Of a DNA stretch of 64,000 nucleotides, positions 43,801 through 52,973 are shown in pieces. Under the pieces are notes generated by a model that had not been told where the DNA came from, did no database searches, and saw nothing but the letters and a program-made list of their open reading frames with translations. A program made the position numbers and the translations under genes. The stretch spans positions 116,926 to 180,925 of the forward strand of contig JANNBB010000050.1 of NCBI GenBank assembly GCA_031385005.1. The letters are read 5' to 3'. Each line of letters starts with the position of its first letter. Position 1 is the first letter of the stretch. The stretch comes from JADKIH01 sp031385005 (GTDB taxonomy: Bacteria > Bacteroidota > Bacteroidia > AKYH767-A > 2013-40CM-41-45).

Positions 43801-44985
43801 TTTAAGCACCCCAAGTTGCTTACCAACTTTTTCAAAAGCAGCAACCGCCTTATCTAAATGATTTCTTTCGTGAGCAGCGGAAATCTGGACGCGGATGCGG
43901 GCATTTCCTTTAGCGACTACGGGATAAAAGAAGCCGATTACATAAATTCCTTCTTCGAGTAAAAGGGTGGCGAATTCCTGTGCCAACTTTGCTTCGTATA
44001 GCATAACAGGAACTATTGGATGTTCGCCCGGCTTGATATCAAAGCCGGCGGCTGTAATTTTTTCACGGAAGTATCTTGTATTCTCCCATAATTTATCACG
44101 CAGTTGTGTTGTTTCACTAAGCATATCGATTACAGCAATGGATGCCCCGACTATCGCAGGAGCCAATGAATTAGAAAAAAGATATGGCCTTGAGCGTTGT
44201 CTAAGTATTTCAACGATTTCTTTTTTGCCGCTAGTGAAACCACCCATGGCACCGCCAAGAGCTTTTCCTAAAGTGCCTGTGATGATGTCTATTCTACCCA
44301 TCACATTTCTATATTCATGTGTCCCCCGACCTGATTTACCCATGAAACCGGTAGCATGACACTCATCGATCATAATTACTGCTTTGTACTTATCGGCGAG
44401 ATCGCAAATTTTATCGAGCTGAGCGATTGTTCCGTCCATGCTGAAAACACCGTCTGTTACAATCATGCGATGGCGAAGGTTTACTGTCTCCTGCAAAACT
44501 TTTTCAAGTTCTTCCATGTTGTTGTGCTTGTAACGAAAACGCTGTGCCTTGCACAAACGAACACCGTCGATGATGGAAGCATGGTTTAATTCATCGCTGA
44601 TGATTGCATCCTGTTCATTGAGCAAGGGTTCAAATATCCCACCGTTTGCATCAAAAGCAGCCGCATAAAGTATTGTATCATCTGTGCCCAAAAAAGTGGA
44701 AATTTTTTTTTCGAGATCTTTATGAATATCCTGTGTTCCACAAATAAATCGAACGGATGACATCCCATATCCATGCGTATCGATGGATTTCCTGGCAGCA
44801 TCAATCACTTTGGGATGAGAAGACAATCCCAAATAATTGTTGGCGCAAAAATTAATTACTTCTTTTCCATTTACGCGGACAACAGCGCCTTGTGGTGAAG
44901 TGATGATTCTCTCATTTTTATAAAATCCGGCAGCTTTTATCTCTTCAAGCTCTTTTTCCAGTACAGGTTTTAGCGTATCGTACAT
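43792..44985 (-). CDS. kbl: Glycine C-acetyltransferase (2-amino-3-ketobutyrate CoA ligase)
   Basis: A PLP-dependent alpha-oxoamine synthase that works in threonine degradation. From the ATG at 44985 (MYDTLKPVLEKELEEI) the protein is 397 residues, the normal length. Family motifs are INFCANNYLGLSSHP, the PLP-stacking ELNHASIIDG, IMIDECHATGFMG and the PLP lysine in GTLGKALGGAMGG. The frame continues eight codons further upstream but without support. The final residues KIS and the stop codon lie in a dispersed repeat. Threonine dehydrogenase is not adjacent. Confidence 0.94.
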   Translation of the reverse strand: MYDTLKPVLEKELEEIKAAGFYKNERIITSPQGAVVRVNGKEVINFCANNYLGLSSHPKVIDAARKSIDTHGYGMSSVRFICGTQDIHKDLEKKISTFLGTDDTILYAAAFDANGGIFEPLLNEQDAIISDELNHASIIDGVRLCKAQRFRYKHNNMEELEKVLQETVNLRHRMIVTDGVFSMDGTIAQLDKICDLADKYKAVIMIDECHATGFMGKSGRGTHEYRNVMGRIDIITGTLGKALGGAMGGFTSGKKEIVEILRQRSRPYLFSNSLAPAIVGASIAVIDMLSETTQLRDKLWENTRYFREKITAAGFDIKPGEHPIVPVMLYEAKLAQEFATLLLEEGIYVIGFFYPVVAKGNARIRVQISAAHERNHLDKAVAAFEKVGKQLGVLKIS

Positions 44986-45134
44986 AACAGAAATTTTTAA
45001 CGAGTACAAAAATGAAGAAATAAAATGAAATAATCACCTGTTAGTAAAAGTTGAAAGAAGCTTTTCTATTATTTTAGAATTTCGACCTATTTCGATAACA
45101 GTTTAAGGAAAAAATCAAACAAAAGAGCAAATCA

Positions 45135-45989
45135 TCAAAAAGCTCTGATCGCTCTTACAGAAATGAAATTGTTCTTGCTGGTTCCTTGGGTTATTCCATT
45201 AGCGAATATCACCTGCCATGCAAATGAAGCTGTCATTTCTGAAGATGACCAATAGGAGGTATTGCTAAAAGACGCTAAACCCGCACTGTGAAGGTTGGTA
45301 TACATTAAACGCAATTCCTCTTTTGAAGGCAAAAACCAATCGGTATATCCATTTAGATTAAGTGTATCACAGAGCAGAGAAGCAGATGAAGAAGTGCATC
45401 CGGCTATAATATCAGCAGTGTTTTGATTTCCTGTTCCGATTGCCGTTCCATCAGCGCCAATAATGGAAACGCCATTACAGCCCCATTCTGCAGAATCACT
45501 TTGGTTGACAAGAGCACTTATCAATCCATGCATATTGGTATTGTCGAGGTAAAAAATAATTCCACCCTCGTAATTTAAACCGACTGATAAAACGACGGTG
45601 GTTGTGAAGGTTCGTTGTTCACCATAAGATGTTCCGTTTTTATTGGTCGCATAGGCTCTTACATAGTAAGTCGTTCCGGCTGTAAGGCCTGTAATGGAGC
45701 TTGTAAAACTTCCGGATCCAATACTATCCGAGGTATGTAAATCAGCAAGTGTAGGGTTCTGAATTTCACTCCAGCAAACACCGCGGGCAGTAATATCCAA
45801 ACCACCATCAGAATTAATTACACCCCCGCTCTCAGCTGAAGTCTGTGAAATTCCTGTAACTACTTTAGTAGATAAAACCGGAAAACCGGTAGCATCCAAT
45901 GCCCGTGAGTCATTCGCATCGTCTTTTGTACAGGATGAAGACAGAATTAAAGTAAGTACCGAAAAATAAAATAAAATATTTTTAAACAT
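45135..45989 (-). CDS. Lipoprotein with fibronectin-like segment and DUF1566 (Lcl-like) domain
   Basis: The 284-residue protein has a lipobox (LILSSSC, Cys20). Residues about 35-130 form an Ig/fibronectin-like segment (SAESGGVINSDGG, TARGVCWSEIQNPT, TGLTAGTTYYVRAYATNKNGTSYGE). The C-terminal domain (about 140-284) starts GGIIFYLD and has DWFLPSKEEL, SYWSSSE and the ending VRAIRAF, typical of DUF1566/Lcl domains of Bacteroidota surface lipoproteins. Function unknown; carbohydrate or matrix binding is plausible. Confidence 0.8.
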   Translation of the reverse strand: MFKNILFYFSVLTLILSSSCTKDDANDSRALDATGFPVLSTKVVTGISQTSAESGGVINSDGGLDITARGVCWSEIQNPTLADLHTSDSIGSGSFTSSITGLTAGTTYYVRAYATNKNGTSYGEQRTFTTTVVLSVGLNYEGGIIFYLDNTNMHGLISALVNQSDSAEWGCNGVSIIGADGTAIGTGNQNTADIIAGCTSSSASLLCDTLNLNGYTDWFLPSKEELRLMYTNLHSAGLASFSNTSYWSSSEMTASFAWQVIFANGITQGTSKNNFISVRAIRAF

Positions 45990-46179
45990 GAGTATTGGTA
46001 GGGGTTTCAGAGGAATTAAACATTAACACGGACAAATATATAGTGTTTTTTTTAAATAGTAATAATTTTAAGGAAGATGAAAATTCACAGAATAACATCT
46101 CACTCTGACTCAATTTCATCCAATTCAATTCAATCTAAACGAAAAAAAAAAAATTTAGTTAACCCTACTTAAAAAACTC

Positions 46180-46187
46180 TATTTTTG
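46180..46187 (+). promoter_or_regulatory. Candidate promoter of the 46203 gene
   Basis: TATTTTTG at 46180-46187 matches TAnnTTTG, with TTAG (a weak TTTG) at 46155-46158, 21 bp upstream. CAGGAG follows at 46188-46193, nine bases before the ATG at 46203, and could be a Shine-Dalgarno at the very start of the transcript. Confidence 0.45.
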
Positions 46188-46202
46188 CAGGAGAATAAAA
46201 AT

Positions 46203-47003
46203 ATGCGCAATAACTTCCTTTTTTTACTCTTTTTCATACTATCTAATTCAACATCCGTAGCTTATGGTCAGGATGTAGAGAAAAAGAACCCGAAAGGCCA
46301 ACTTTACTTTTTATGGGGTTATAATAAAGACTGGTTTTCTCTCAGCGACCTACATTTTGAAAGTACAAATTCCAATGATTTCGACTTTACGATATATGGA
46401 GCAAAAGCACACGACAAACCCCGATTTGAAAGCGTCTTAAATAGGAACATTTCAATTCCTCAATTTATTTACCGTATTGGCTACATGTTTTCCAAACACC
46501 CAAATATGGGAATTGAAATCGGCTTCGATCATGCCAAATACATCATGAATCAAAATCAGGTCGCTCGTGTTAAAGGAAAGATTTTTGAAAATTATATTGA
46601 CAAAGACACCGTGCTTGCCAATAACTTTGTTCGCTTTGAGCATACGAATGGTGCCAATTTTTTAATGGCCAGTTTTATCTATAGGAAGAATATTTATGCC
46701 AGCCCTTCAGGAAGCAATTGTTTTTACGCAGCATTGAAACCCGGAGCAGGAATCGTAATTCCTCAGAGTGAAGTTGCACTTTTTGGAAAAAACCAGAACA
46801 ACAATTATCACATTGCCGGCTATGTAACCGGTATGGATATCAGTGGTCGTTATGAATTTCGAAAGCACTTTATTGCTGAGACCGGTTTCAAGGGTGTATT
46901 TGCCAATTACCTCGATGTATTATCAGTTGGCGAATCAAAAGCTAATCACCATTTTTTCTGTGTGGAGTGGTTGTTTTCCATTGGCTATCAGATTGCTCTA
47001 TAA
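46203..47003 (+). CDS. Probable outer-membrane protein, function unknown
   Basis: The 266-residue product has a signal peptide (MRNNFLFLLFFILSNSTSVAYGQ). The rest alternates in amphipathic strands (QFIYRIGYMFSKHPNMGIEIGFDHAKYI, YAALKPGAGIVIP, HHFFCVEWLFSIGYQIAL), consistent with a small beta-barrel. I do not recognise the family; similar proteins are common in Bacteroidota and annotated as outer-membrane beta-barrel proteins. It is 110 bp upstream of the RND exporter gene and may share its transcript. Confidence 0.65.
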   Translation: MRNNFLFLLFFILSNSTSVAYGQDVEKKNPKGQLYFLWGYNKDWFSLSDLHFESTNSNDFDFTIYGAKAHDKPRFESVLNRNISIPQFIYRIGYMFSKHPNMGIEIGFDHAKYIMNQNQVARVKGKIFENYIDKDTVLANNFVRFEHTNGANFLMASFIYRKNIYASPSGSNCFYAALKPGAGIVIPQSEVALFGKNQNNNYHIAGYVTGMDISGRYEFRKHFIAETGFKGVFANYLDVLSVGESKANHHFFCVEWLFSIGYQIAL

Positions 47004-47113
47004 TTTCAGAAAACCTTTGTAATACGTTTAACCCGGGGCAATTACATTGCTCTGCTTATAACTTATTTTGCTCCTATCCTCCTATTCGATGTAAAGTTGT
47101 ATTTTAGACGACC

Positions 47114-49513
47114 ATGCTTGAAACGGCTGCGAGAATAATAATTAGGCACAGGGTAATCACCTTGATTGTACTGTTTGCCCTTACCATTTTAATGGCTTTT
47201 TATGCTAGCCGGGTAAAGCTCAGTTATGAAGCAGCGCGCATTCTACCTTTATCCGACACCACCTATTCCGAATACCTAAAGTTTAAAGAAAAATTCGGTG
47301 AAGACGGAACGGTAATGGTCATCGGATTCAAGAGTGATAGTTTGTGGGCGAAAAATGTTTTTGCTGATTGGCATAAACTTACCAATGAGATTAAAATAAT
47401 TGAAGGAATACAAGAAGTCATTTCCGTTACACGAGCTTTTCATGTTTTAAGGAATGACAGTTTACACAAACTCGAATTCAAACAACTTCAGGAATCTATT
47501 CCGGTTACACAAGAAGAAGTTGATGTTGTCAAACAAGAGTTGGAACGTTTGCCTTTTTATCAGGGACTTTTATACAATGACACCACGAAGGCAACAGTGA
47601 TGGCCATTACGTTTGATCAGAAAAAAATCAATACGAAAGGGCGAATAGAAATAGTTGGTCAAATAAAAAAGATGAGTGATAAATTTGCTGCTGATCACAA
47701 ATTATCACTTCATTATTCCGGTCTACCTTATATCCGTACTGCCGTTTCGCAGAAGATATTAGCTGAAATGAAAATGTTTCTTTTCTTAGCTCTGGGTGTT
47801 ACGGCTTTAATTCTCCTGGTCTTTTTCAGAAGCTTTTATGCAGTATTATTTCCAATGCTTGTTGTAATTCTAGGTGTTATATGGTCGTTTGGAACCCTGG
47901 AATTGTTTGGCTATAAAATCACCATTCTAACGAGCCTGATCGCTCCAATCATCATCGTAATCGGAATCCCTAATTGTATTTTGCTTTTAAATAAATATCA
48001 GCAGGAATATGCCAAACATCAAAATAAGATTAAAGCACTCGTCCGCTCAATTTATCGTATAGGAGTTTCGACGTTCTTCGCCAATGTCACTACAGCATTC
48101 GGATTTCTGGTATTCGCTTTTACACATAGCGATGTGCTGGTTGAATTCGGAATCATCACAGCCATTAACGTGATGTTGACATTTTTGATATCTCTCATTC
48201 TGATTCCGATTGCCTTCAGCTATCTACCAACTCCTTCTACCAAACAAATCAAACACTTGGAAAGAAAGTCGCTTTCATTTATTCTGAAGAAGATAGACAA
48301 ATGGGTACATGCCTACAGGATACGCATTTACACTGTAGTTACAATATTGGTAGTTGTTAGTCTTTACGGAATGACGAAAATTAAATCGATTGGCTTTGTT
48401 GTCGACGACCTCCCTAAAAAAGATGTTATTTATACTGACCTCAAGTTTTTCGAAGATAATTTCCGCGGCGTTTTACCTTTTGAGATCAGTGTTGACACAA
48501 AAAAACCAAAAGGAGTTCTTGAATTAAAAAATCTGTATAAGATTAACAGGGTACAAAAAATAATGGCGGGATATAAAGAGTTTAGCGAACCCGTATCCAT
48601 TGCAGAGGGAATAAAATTTTCTTACCAGGGATTACAAGACAACGATCCGAAGTATTACATCATTCCGAACGTAGAAGAGATGGGACGATTGTCGGGATAT
48701 GCCAACACAGCAAAAGGAAATGAGCGAATGTTCCGTTCAATCATCGACAGCTCACAACAGGTCACACGTATCAGCTTTCAGGTTGCAGACATTGGATCTG
48801 TGAAGATGAAAAAACTTCTAGCTGAAATAAAACCGCGCATTGACAGCATACTTCCTCCTGCCGAATACGATGTAAAACTAACAGGCAATTCCATCATCTT
48901 CTTAAAGAACAACGACTATCTGCTGCTGAACTTAAAGGAAAGCATCATACTTGCCATTTTATTAATCGGATCAGTCATGTTTTTTCTTTTCATGTCCTTC
49001 AGAATGGTAATTATCGCACTCATCCCCAGTATGACACCCTTGTTGATTACAGCAGCAATGATGGGATACTTCAACATTGCATTAAAACCTTCAACGATTC
49101 TTATTTTCAGTATCGCATTCGGTATTGCAAGCGATGGAACAATGTACTTCCTCACCCGATACCGCCAGGAACTTCGCAAACATGGCGGAAGTATTTCTAA
49201 GACGGTTTCCAAAGTAATCCATGAAACAGGACCGAGCATGGTTTATACGGCAGTAATTTTGTTTGCCGGATTTTTCATCTTTACAGCTTCCAGTTTCGGT
49301 GGAACGTCGGCACTTGGATTGTTGATTTCAATAACACTTTTACTTGCTATGTTAAGTAACCTCATCTTCCTTCCTACGTTATTATTGTCATTGGAAAAAA
49401 GAATCATTACTAAAGCATTCTTTAAAGAGTCACTGATACAAATTTTCGATGAAGACGAAGATGTAGAACTAGACGATTTAGAGGTGAGACGGGACGATAC
49501 TTTAATTAGCTAA
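47114..49513 (+). CDS. RND-superfamily (MMPL-type) exporter
   Basis: The 799-residue inner-membrane protein shows the duplicated RND design: helix 1 at about 10-30, a periplasmic loop to about 215, five helices (about 218-370), helix 7 at about 400-420, a second loop to about 620, and the final helices (about 625-775). FGIASDGTMYFLTRYRQE in the second half is the conserved proton-relay helix and loop. Such exporters move lipids or hydrophobic compounds, but the substrate here is unknown. There is no adaptor or outer-membrane channel gene nearby. The last residues, LIS plus stop, lie in a dispersed repeat. Confidence 0.87.
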   Translation: MLETAARIIIRHRVITLIVLFALTILMAFYASRVKLSYEAARILPLSDTTYSEYLKFKEKFGEDGTVMVIGFKSDSLWAKNVFADWHKLTNEIKIIEGIQEVISVTRAFHVLRNDSLHKLEFKQLQESIPVTQEEVDVVKQELERLPFYQGLLYNDTTKATVMAITFDQKKINTKGRIEIVGQIKKMSDKFAADHKLSLHYSGLPYIRTAVSQKILAEMKMFLFLALGVTALILLVFFRSFYAVLFPMLVVILGVIWSFGTLELFGYKITILTSLIAPIIIVIGIPNCILLLNKYQQEYAKHQNKIKALVRSIYRIGVSTFFANVTTAFGFLVFAFTHSDVLVEFGIITAINVMLTFLISLILIPIAFSYLPTPSTKQIKHLERKSLSFILKKIDKWVHAYRIRIYTVVTILVVVSLYGMTKIKSIGFVVDDLPKKDVIYTDLKFFEDNFRGVLPFEISVDTKKPKGVLELKNLYKINRVQKIMAGYKEFSEPVSIAEGIKFSYQGLQDNDPKYYIIPNVEEMGRLSGYANTAKGNERMFRSIIDSSQQVTRISFQVADIGSVKMKKLLAEIKPRIDSILPPAEYDVKLTGNSIIFLKNNDYLLLNLKESIILAILLIGSVMFFLFMSFRMVIIALIPSMTPLLITAAMMGYFNIALKPSTILIFSIAFGIASDGTMYFLTRYRQELRKHGGSISKTVSKVIHETGPSMVYTAVILFAGFFIFTASSFGGTSALGLLISITLLLAMLSNLIFLPTLLLSLEKRIITKAFFKESLIQIFDEDEDVELDDLEVRRDDTLIS

Positions 49514-49541
49514 TTCGTTAATTTGATAATTAGTTGATTCG
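49504..49541. repeat. TTAATTAGCTAATTCG-type dispersed repeat at the exporter stop codon
   Basis: The segment TTAGCTAATTCGTTAATTTG and following words match the family at 2762, 11487, 43781 and 52921. It provides the final codons and the TAA of the exporter gene. The TTAATTCG words are complementary to the CGAATTAA tandem array at 49647, so the two could pair in a long-range hairpin. Confidence 0.6.
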
Positions 49542-49646
49542 CTTGTTCAGTAAAATTATTAAAAACAGTAAGAGAATAAATATTGAATAGATTTTCATGA
49601 TAATTATAGAGGAACTTTTTCTTTTTCTATATTACTTGCCCCATTT

Positions 49647-49702
49647 CGAATTAACGAATTAACGAATTAACGAATTAACGAATTAACGAATTAACGAATT
49701 AA
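49647..49702. repeat. Seven perfect 8-bp tandem repeats (CGAATTAA) abutting the rfbA start codon
   Basis: The 56 bp are exactly seven copies of CGAATTAA, the last ending directly at the ATG of rfbA (49703). The array would form most of the 5' leader, including the ribosome-binding region. The unit is the complement of TTAATTCG, the core of the dispersed repeat family. Copy-number change by slippage would move any upstream promoter or leader element in 8-bp steps. Confidence 0.95.
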
Positions 49703-50560
49703 ATGAAAGGTATAATTCTCGCCGGCGGTTCCGGCACACGATTGCATCCGCTTACATTGGCAATGAGTAAACAGATGATGCCTGTTTACGACAAGCCAAT
49801 GATCTATTATCCATTATCCGTTTTGTTGATGGCGGGAATAAGTGAAATATTAATTATTTCAACTCCACACGATCTGCCTCATTTTCGCAACCTGCTTGGT
49901 GACGGGAAAAATCTGGGATGTTCCTTCAATTATGCAGAACAAGCTGTACCCAATGGATTAGCACAGGCATTTGTAATTGGAGAAAAATTTATTGGAAATG
50001 ATAAAGTCGCCCTAATTTTGGGTGATAATATTTTCTATGGAACAGGTCTTCAACAATTGCTACAAAGCAACATCGATCCGGATGGAGGAATTGTCTTTGC
50101 TTATCACGTCAGTGATCCGGAACGATATGGTGTCGTTGAATTCGATAGCAATAAAAAAGCCATCAGCATTGAAGAAAAACCTGTCAACCCTAAATCAAAT
50201 TATGCAGTTCCCGGACTTTATTTTTACGATAATTCAGTCATAAACATTGCTAAGAATCTTAAACCCAGTGCACGTGGCGAATATGAAATAACAGACATCA
50301 ATAAAGAATATTTAAAAAAAGGAAAACTAAAAGTCGGCATCCTCGATGTTGGCACTGCCTGGCTGGATACCGGAACATTTGCCTCATTAATGCAGGCCGG
50401 ACAATTTGTTCAGGTAATTGAAGAGCGTCAGGGCTTAAAAATAGGCTGTATTGAGGAAATCGCCTACAGAATGAAATTCATCGATAAAATGCAACTTATG
50501 AAACTTGCCGAACCTCTGGTAAAGAGCGGCTATGGAAAATATTTGCTTTCACTTAAATAG
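49703..50560 (+). CDS. rfbA: Glucose-1-phosphate thymidylyltransferase
   Basis: RfbA makes dTDP-glucose, the first step toward dTDP-rhamnose and related sugars of surface polysaccharide. The 285-residue protein begins MKGIILAGGSGTRLHPLT (nucleotide-binding loop), then DKPMIYYPLSVLMLAG-like sequence, ILGDNIFYG and EEKP...YAVPGLYFYD, and ends in the usual helical segment. Length is normal. rfbB, C and D do not follow; the next gene is a different epimerase. The leader is an 8-bp tandem repeat array. Confidence 0.95.
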   Translation: MKGIILAGGSGTRLHPLTLAMSKQMMPVYDKPMIYYPLSVLLMAGISEILIISTPHDLPHFRNLLGDGKNLGCSFNYAEQAVPNGLAQAFVIGEKFIGNDKVALILGDNIFYGTGLQQLLQSNIDPDGGIVFAYHVSDPERYGVVEFDSNKKAISIEEKPVNPKSNYAVPGLYFYDNSVINIAKNLKPSARGEYEITDINKEYLKKGKLKVGILDVGTAWLDTGTFASLMQAGQFVQVIEERQGLKIGCIEEIAYRMKFIDKMQLMKLAEPLVKSGYGKYLLSLK

Positions 50561-50785
50561 AGATTGGATTTAAAATTTTTAATTTATTGCAACATACTTT
50601 TATACTTTTAGTTTAAAATGAAACTGGTTATTTAAATGTACCGGATATTCATTATCCTTCATTTTACTTTAAGAAGCCGGCAAACAATAGGGCTGTTTTC
50701 GCCCATACTTACTTGCAATTGGTAAAAATCCACTTAGTTTTCCCGAAAAATTACTCAATATTTGTTTAAATTCAATTTATAAATT

Positions 50786-51727
50786 ATGAAACGAAAAATA
50801 CTCATCACAGGTGGAGCCGGATTTATCGGGAGTAGCCTGGCCGACCGCTTATCCAGAGATCCGGATAATTACATTGTAATCGTCGATAATTTACTCACCG
50901 GATCGATAACAAAGGTACCTAAGTCAGTCCATCAGAATGTGAAATTCATCAAAGCTGACGCAAACAACCTCAACGACATCTCCAGTATTTTTCATGCATA
51001 TCGATTCGATTATGTATTTCATTACGCTGCATTGGTAGGTGTAAAAAGAACTCTTGCTAATCCGGTGATGGTTCTGAACGATATTACAGGAATTAGCCAA
51101 ATTCTTAATCTCTCCAAAAATACCGGTGTAAAACGCGTGTTTTTCACTTCCTCGTCAGAGGTTTACGGAGAGCCGGTGGAATATCCGCAAAATGAACATA
51201 CGACGCCATTAAATTCGCGTCTACCTTATGCAATTGTGAAAAACGTTGGAGAGGCCTATTTACGTTCTTTCAAAAGAGAATACGACCTGGACTTTACTAT
51301 CTTCCGCTTGTTTAATACCTATGGACCGAAACAAAGCACCGACTTTGTGATATCCAAATTTCTGGCTGCAGCTATGAAAGACAAGGATATTACTGTTTAT
51401 GGAGATGGCAGTCAGCGTAGAACTTTTTGTTATATCGAAGACCACCTGGACGCCACAACAAATGCTTTGTATAACAATCTTTTAGTCAACGATGTTGCAA
51501 ACATTGGAACAGATAGCGAAATCTCTATGCTTGAACTCGCAGAACTTCTCATTAAAATAACAAATTCTTCCTCTAAAATAATCCATCTTCCTTCTCTCAA
51601 AGAAGGAGATATGACTCGTCGTAAACCGGATGTCACGAAAATGAAACAATTGCTTCAACGAGACTTTACTACACTGGAAGACGGAATAAGAAAAATTATG
51701 AAGCACAGCGATTACGTGCTGCAATAG
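50786..51727 (+). CDS. NAD-dependent nucleotide-sugar epimerase/dehydratase (extended SDR)
   Basis: The 313-residue enzyme has the Rossmann motif GGAGFIG (residues 9-15), the serine segment TSSSEVYGEP (121-130) and the catalytic Tyr148-x3-Lys152 (YAIVK). The middle part FRLFNTYGPKQSTDFVISKF and YGDGSQRRTFCYIEDHLDA resemble UDP-glucuronate decarboxylase and UDP-glucose 4-epimerase families. The exact substrate cannot be read from the sequence. It lies 225 bp after rfbA, so surface-sugar synthesis is likely. A clear terminator follows at 51757. Confidence 0.85.
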   Translation: MKRKILITGGAGFIGSSLADRLSRDPDNYIVIVDNLLTGSITKVPKSVHQNVKFIKADANNLNDISSIFHAYRFDYVFHYAALVGVKRTLANPVMVLNDITGISQILNLSKNTGVKRVFFTSSSEVYGEPVEYPQNEHTTPLNSRLPYAIVKNVGEAYLRSFKREYDLDFTIFRLFNTYGPKQSTDFVISKFLAAAMKDKDITVYGDGSQRRTFCYIEDHLDATTNALYNNLLVNDVANIGTDSEISMLELAELLIKITNSSSKIIHLPSLKEGDMTRRKPDVTKMKQLLQRDFTTLEDGIRKIMKHSDYVLQ

Positions 51728-51756
51728 TTTTTTCGCTTTTCAGATTTTTCTAATAG

Positions 51757-51787
51757 AGATGCAGGAATATTCTCCTGCATCTTTTTT
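51757..51787 (+). terminator. Rho-independent terminator after the epimerase gene
   Basis: AGATGCAGGA (51757-51766) pairs perfectly with TCCTGCATCT (51773-51782), loop ATATTC, followed by a T-run to 51787. It closes the rfbA-epimerase transcription unit. Confidence 0.85.
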
Positions 51788-51923
51788 ATGCCCGAAGTTT
51801 TTTCATTTTGTCTTAAAGGTTTTAAAAGCTGTTTTTATAATAATCTTAACAACATTTATTAATCTTTCCCTACTAATGGGTTAAATTATTACCTCGCAAT
51901 TGGATTATTCCGCTTCAGCATTG

Positions 51924-51931
51924 TATGTTTA
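51924..51931 (+). promoter_or_regulatory. Candidate -7 box close to the polyprenyl synthase start
   Basis: TATGTTTA matches seven of eight positions of TAnnTTTG, four bases before the ATG at 51936, with TTGG at 51900-51903 as a possible -33 element 20 bp upstream. If real, the mRNA is nearly leaderless. An alternative in-frame TTG at 51900 would then lie upstream of transcription. Confidence 0.35.
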
Positions 51932-51935
51932 CACC

Positions 51936-52910
51936 ATGCATTCAGAAAACCACTTCCGCGATATTATCGAAAGCGAACTGGCCAAATTAAATCTCAGTAA
52001 TAAACCGGCCAGGTTGTACGACCCAATACGTTATATGATCAGCTTAGGTGGGAAACGCTTGAGACCTGCTTTGCTGATGATGTGTAATGAACTTTTCGAA
52101 AATGATCCGATGGAAGTTCTTAGTCCGGCTTTAGGCATAGAAGTCTTTCACAACTTTACACTGTTGCATGACGATATCATGGACAAAGCTCCTATCCGCC
52201 GTTCCCGAGAAACAGTTCACAAAAAATGGAATCCGGATATCGCCATCCTCTCCGGCGATACGATGTTTGTTTTGTCCTGTCAGTTGATGATGAAAGTTAA
52301 ATCCGACTACTTGCAGGATGTCATGGATATGTTTTTAAAAACTGCTATTGAAGTTTGCGAAGGTCAGCAATACGACATGGACTTTGAAACGGAAGTTTCC
52401 GTAACCATTCCGGATTATATTAAAATGATCGGATTAAAAACAGCTACGCTACTGGGCTGCTCGGCTTACATCGGCGCTTTATGTTCCGGCGCAGGTAAAG
52501 AAAACGCAATGCACCTTTACAACTTCGGCAAAAACCTGGGCATAGCATTTCAATTGCAGGACGATATTTTAGATGTCTATGGAGAATCCGAAAAATTTGG
52601 AAAACAAGTCGGCGGTGATATTTTATCCAATAAGAAAACCTTTTTATTACTCTCCGCTCTTGAAAAATCAGGAAGTAAAGAAAAATCGGAATTACAATAC
52701 TGGCTTCATAAAACCGATTTTGTACCCGTAAAAAAGATTGAAAGTATTGTTTCTATCTATGATAAGTTAGACATAAAGAATCATGCTACAGAAGTAAAAA
52801 ATCAATATTTCTCTTTAGCTCTGAAAGAGTTGGAAGTGGTAGATTTACCCGAATCAAGAAAAAAACTCCTCATTGAACTTACCGATAGGCTGATGGTAAG
52901 GGAAGTGTAA
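51936..52910 (+). CDS. Polyprenyl diphosphate synthase
   Basis: A trans-isoprenyl diphosphate synthase of 324 residues. The first aspartate-rich motif is LLHDDIMD and the second is FQLQDDILDVYG; GGKRLRPAL and the basic RRSRETVHKKW are also present. It makes a medium-chain prenyl diphosphate, probably for menaquinone or cell-wall lipids, but chain length cannot be told from this sequence alone. I chose the ATG at 51936 (MHSENHFRD) over the TTG at 51900. It converges on the large T9SS gene, with the 50-bp palindrome between them. Confidence 0.93.
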   Translation: MHSENHFRDIIESELAKLNLSNKPARLYDPIRYMISLGGKRLRPALLMMCNELFENDPMEVLSPALGIEVFHNFTLLHDDIMDKAPIRRSRETVHKKWNPDIAILSGDTMFVLSCQLMMKVKSDYLQDVMDMFLKTAIEVCEGQQYDMDFETEVSVTIPDYIKMIGLKTATLLGCSAYIGALCSGAGKENAMHLYNFGKNLGIAFQLQDDILDVYGESEKFGKQVGGDILSNKKTFLLLSALEKSGSKEKSELQYWLHKTDFVPVKKIESIVSIYDKLDIKNHATEVKNQYFSLALKELEVVDLPESRKKLLIELTDRLMVREV

Positions 52911-52920
52911 TTTATAATTT

Positions 52921-52970
52921 GTTAATTCGTTGATTTGTTAATTAGCTAATTAACAAATCAACGAATTAAC
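52921..52970. repeat. Perfect 50-bp palindrome between convergent genes
   Basis: The 25 bp at 52921-52945 are the exact reverse complement of 52946-52970, with no spacer. The half reads GTTAATTCGTTGATTTGTTA followed by ATTAG, which is built of the dispersed repeat words. It lies 10 bp past the polyprenyl synthase stop and 3 bp from the stop of the opposite gene, so it may terminate both transcripts. It is the best-preserved member of the family in this window. Confidence 0.95.
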
Positions 52971-52973
52971 GAA

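Noticed and set aside
49647..49702. CRISPR-like array
   Set aside because: The 8-bp units are contiguous, without spacers, so it is a simple tandem repeat.
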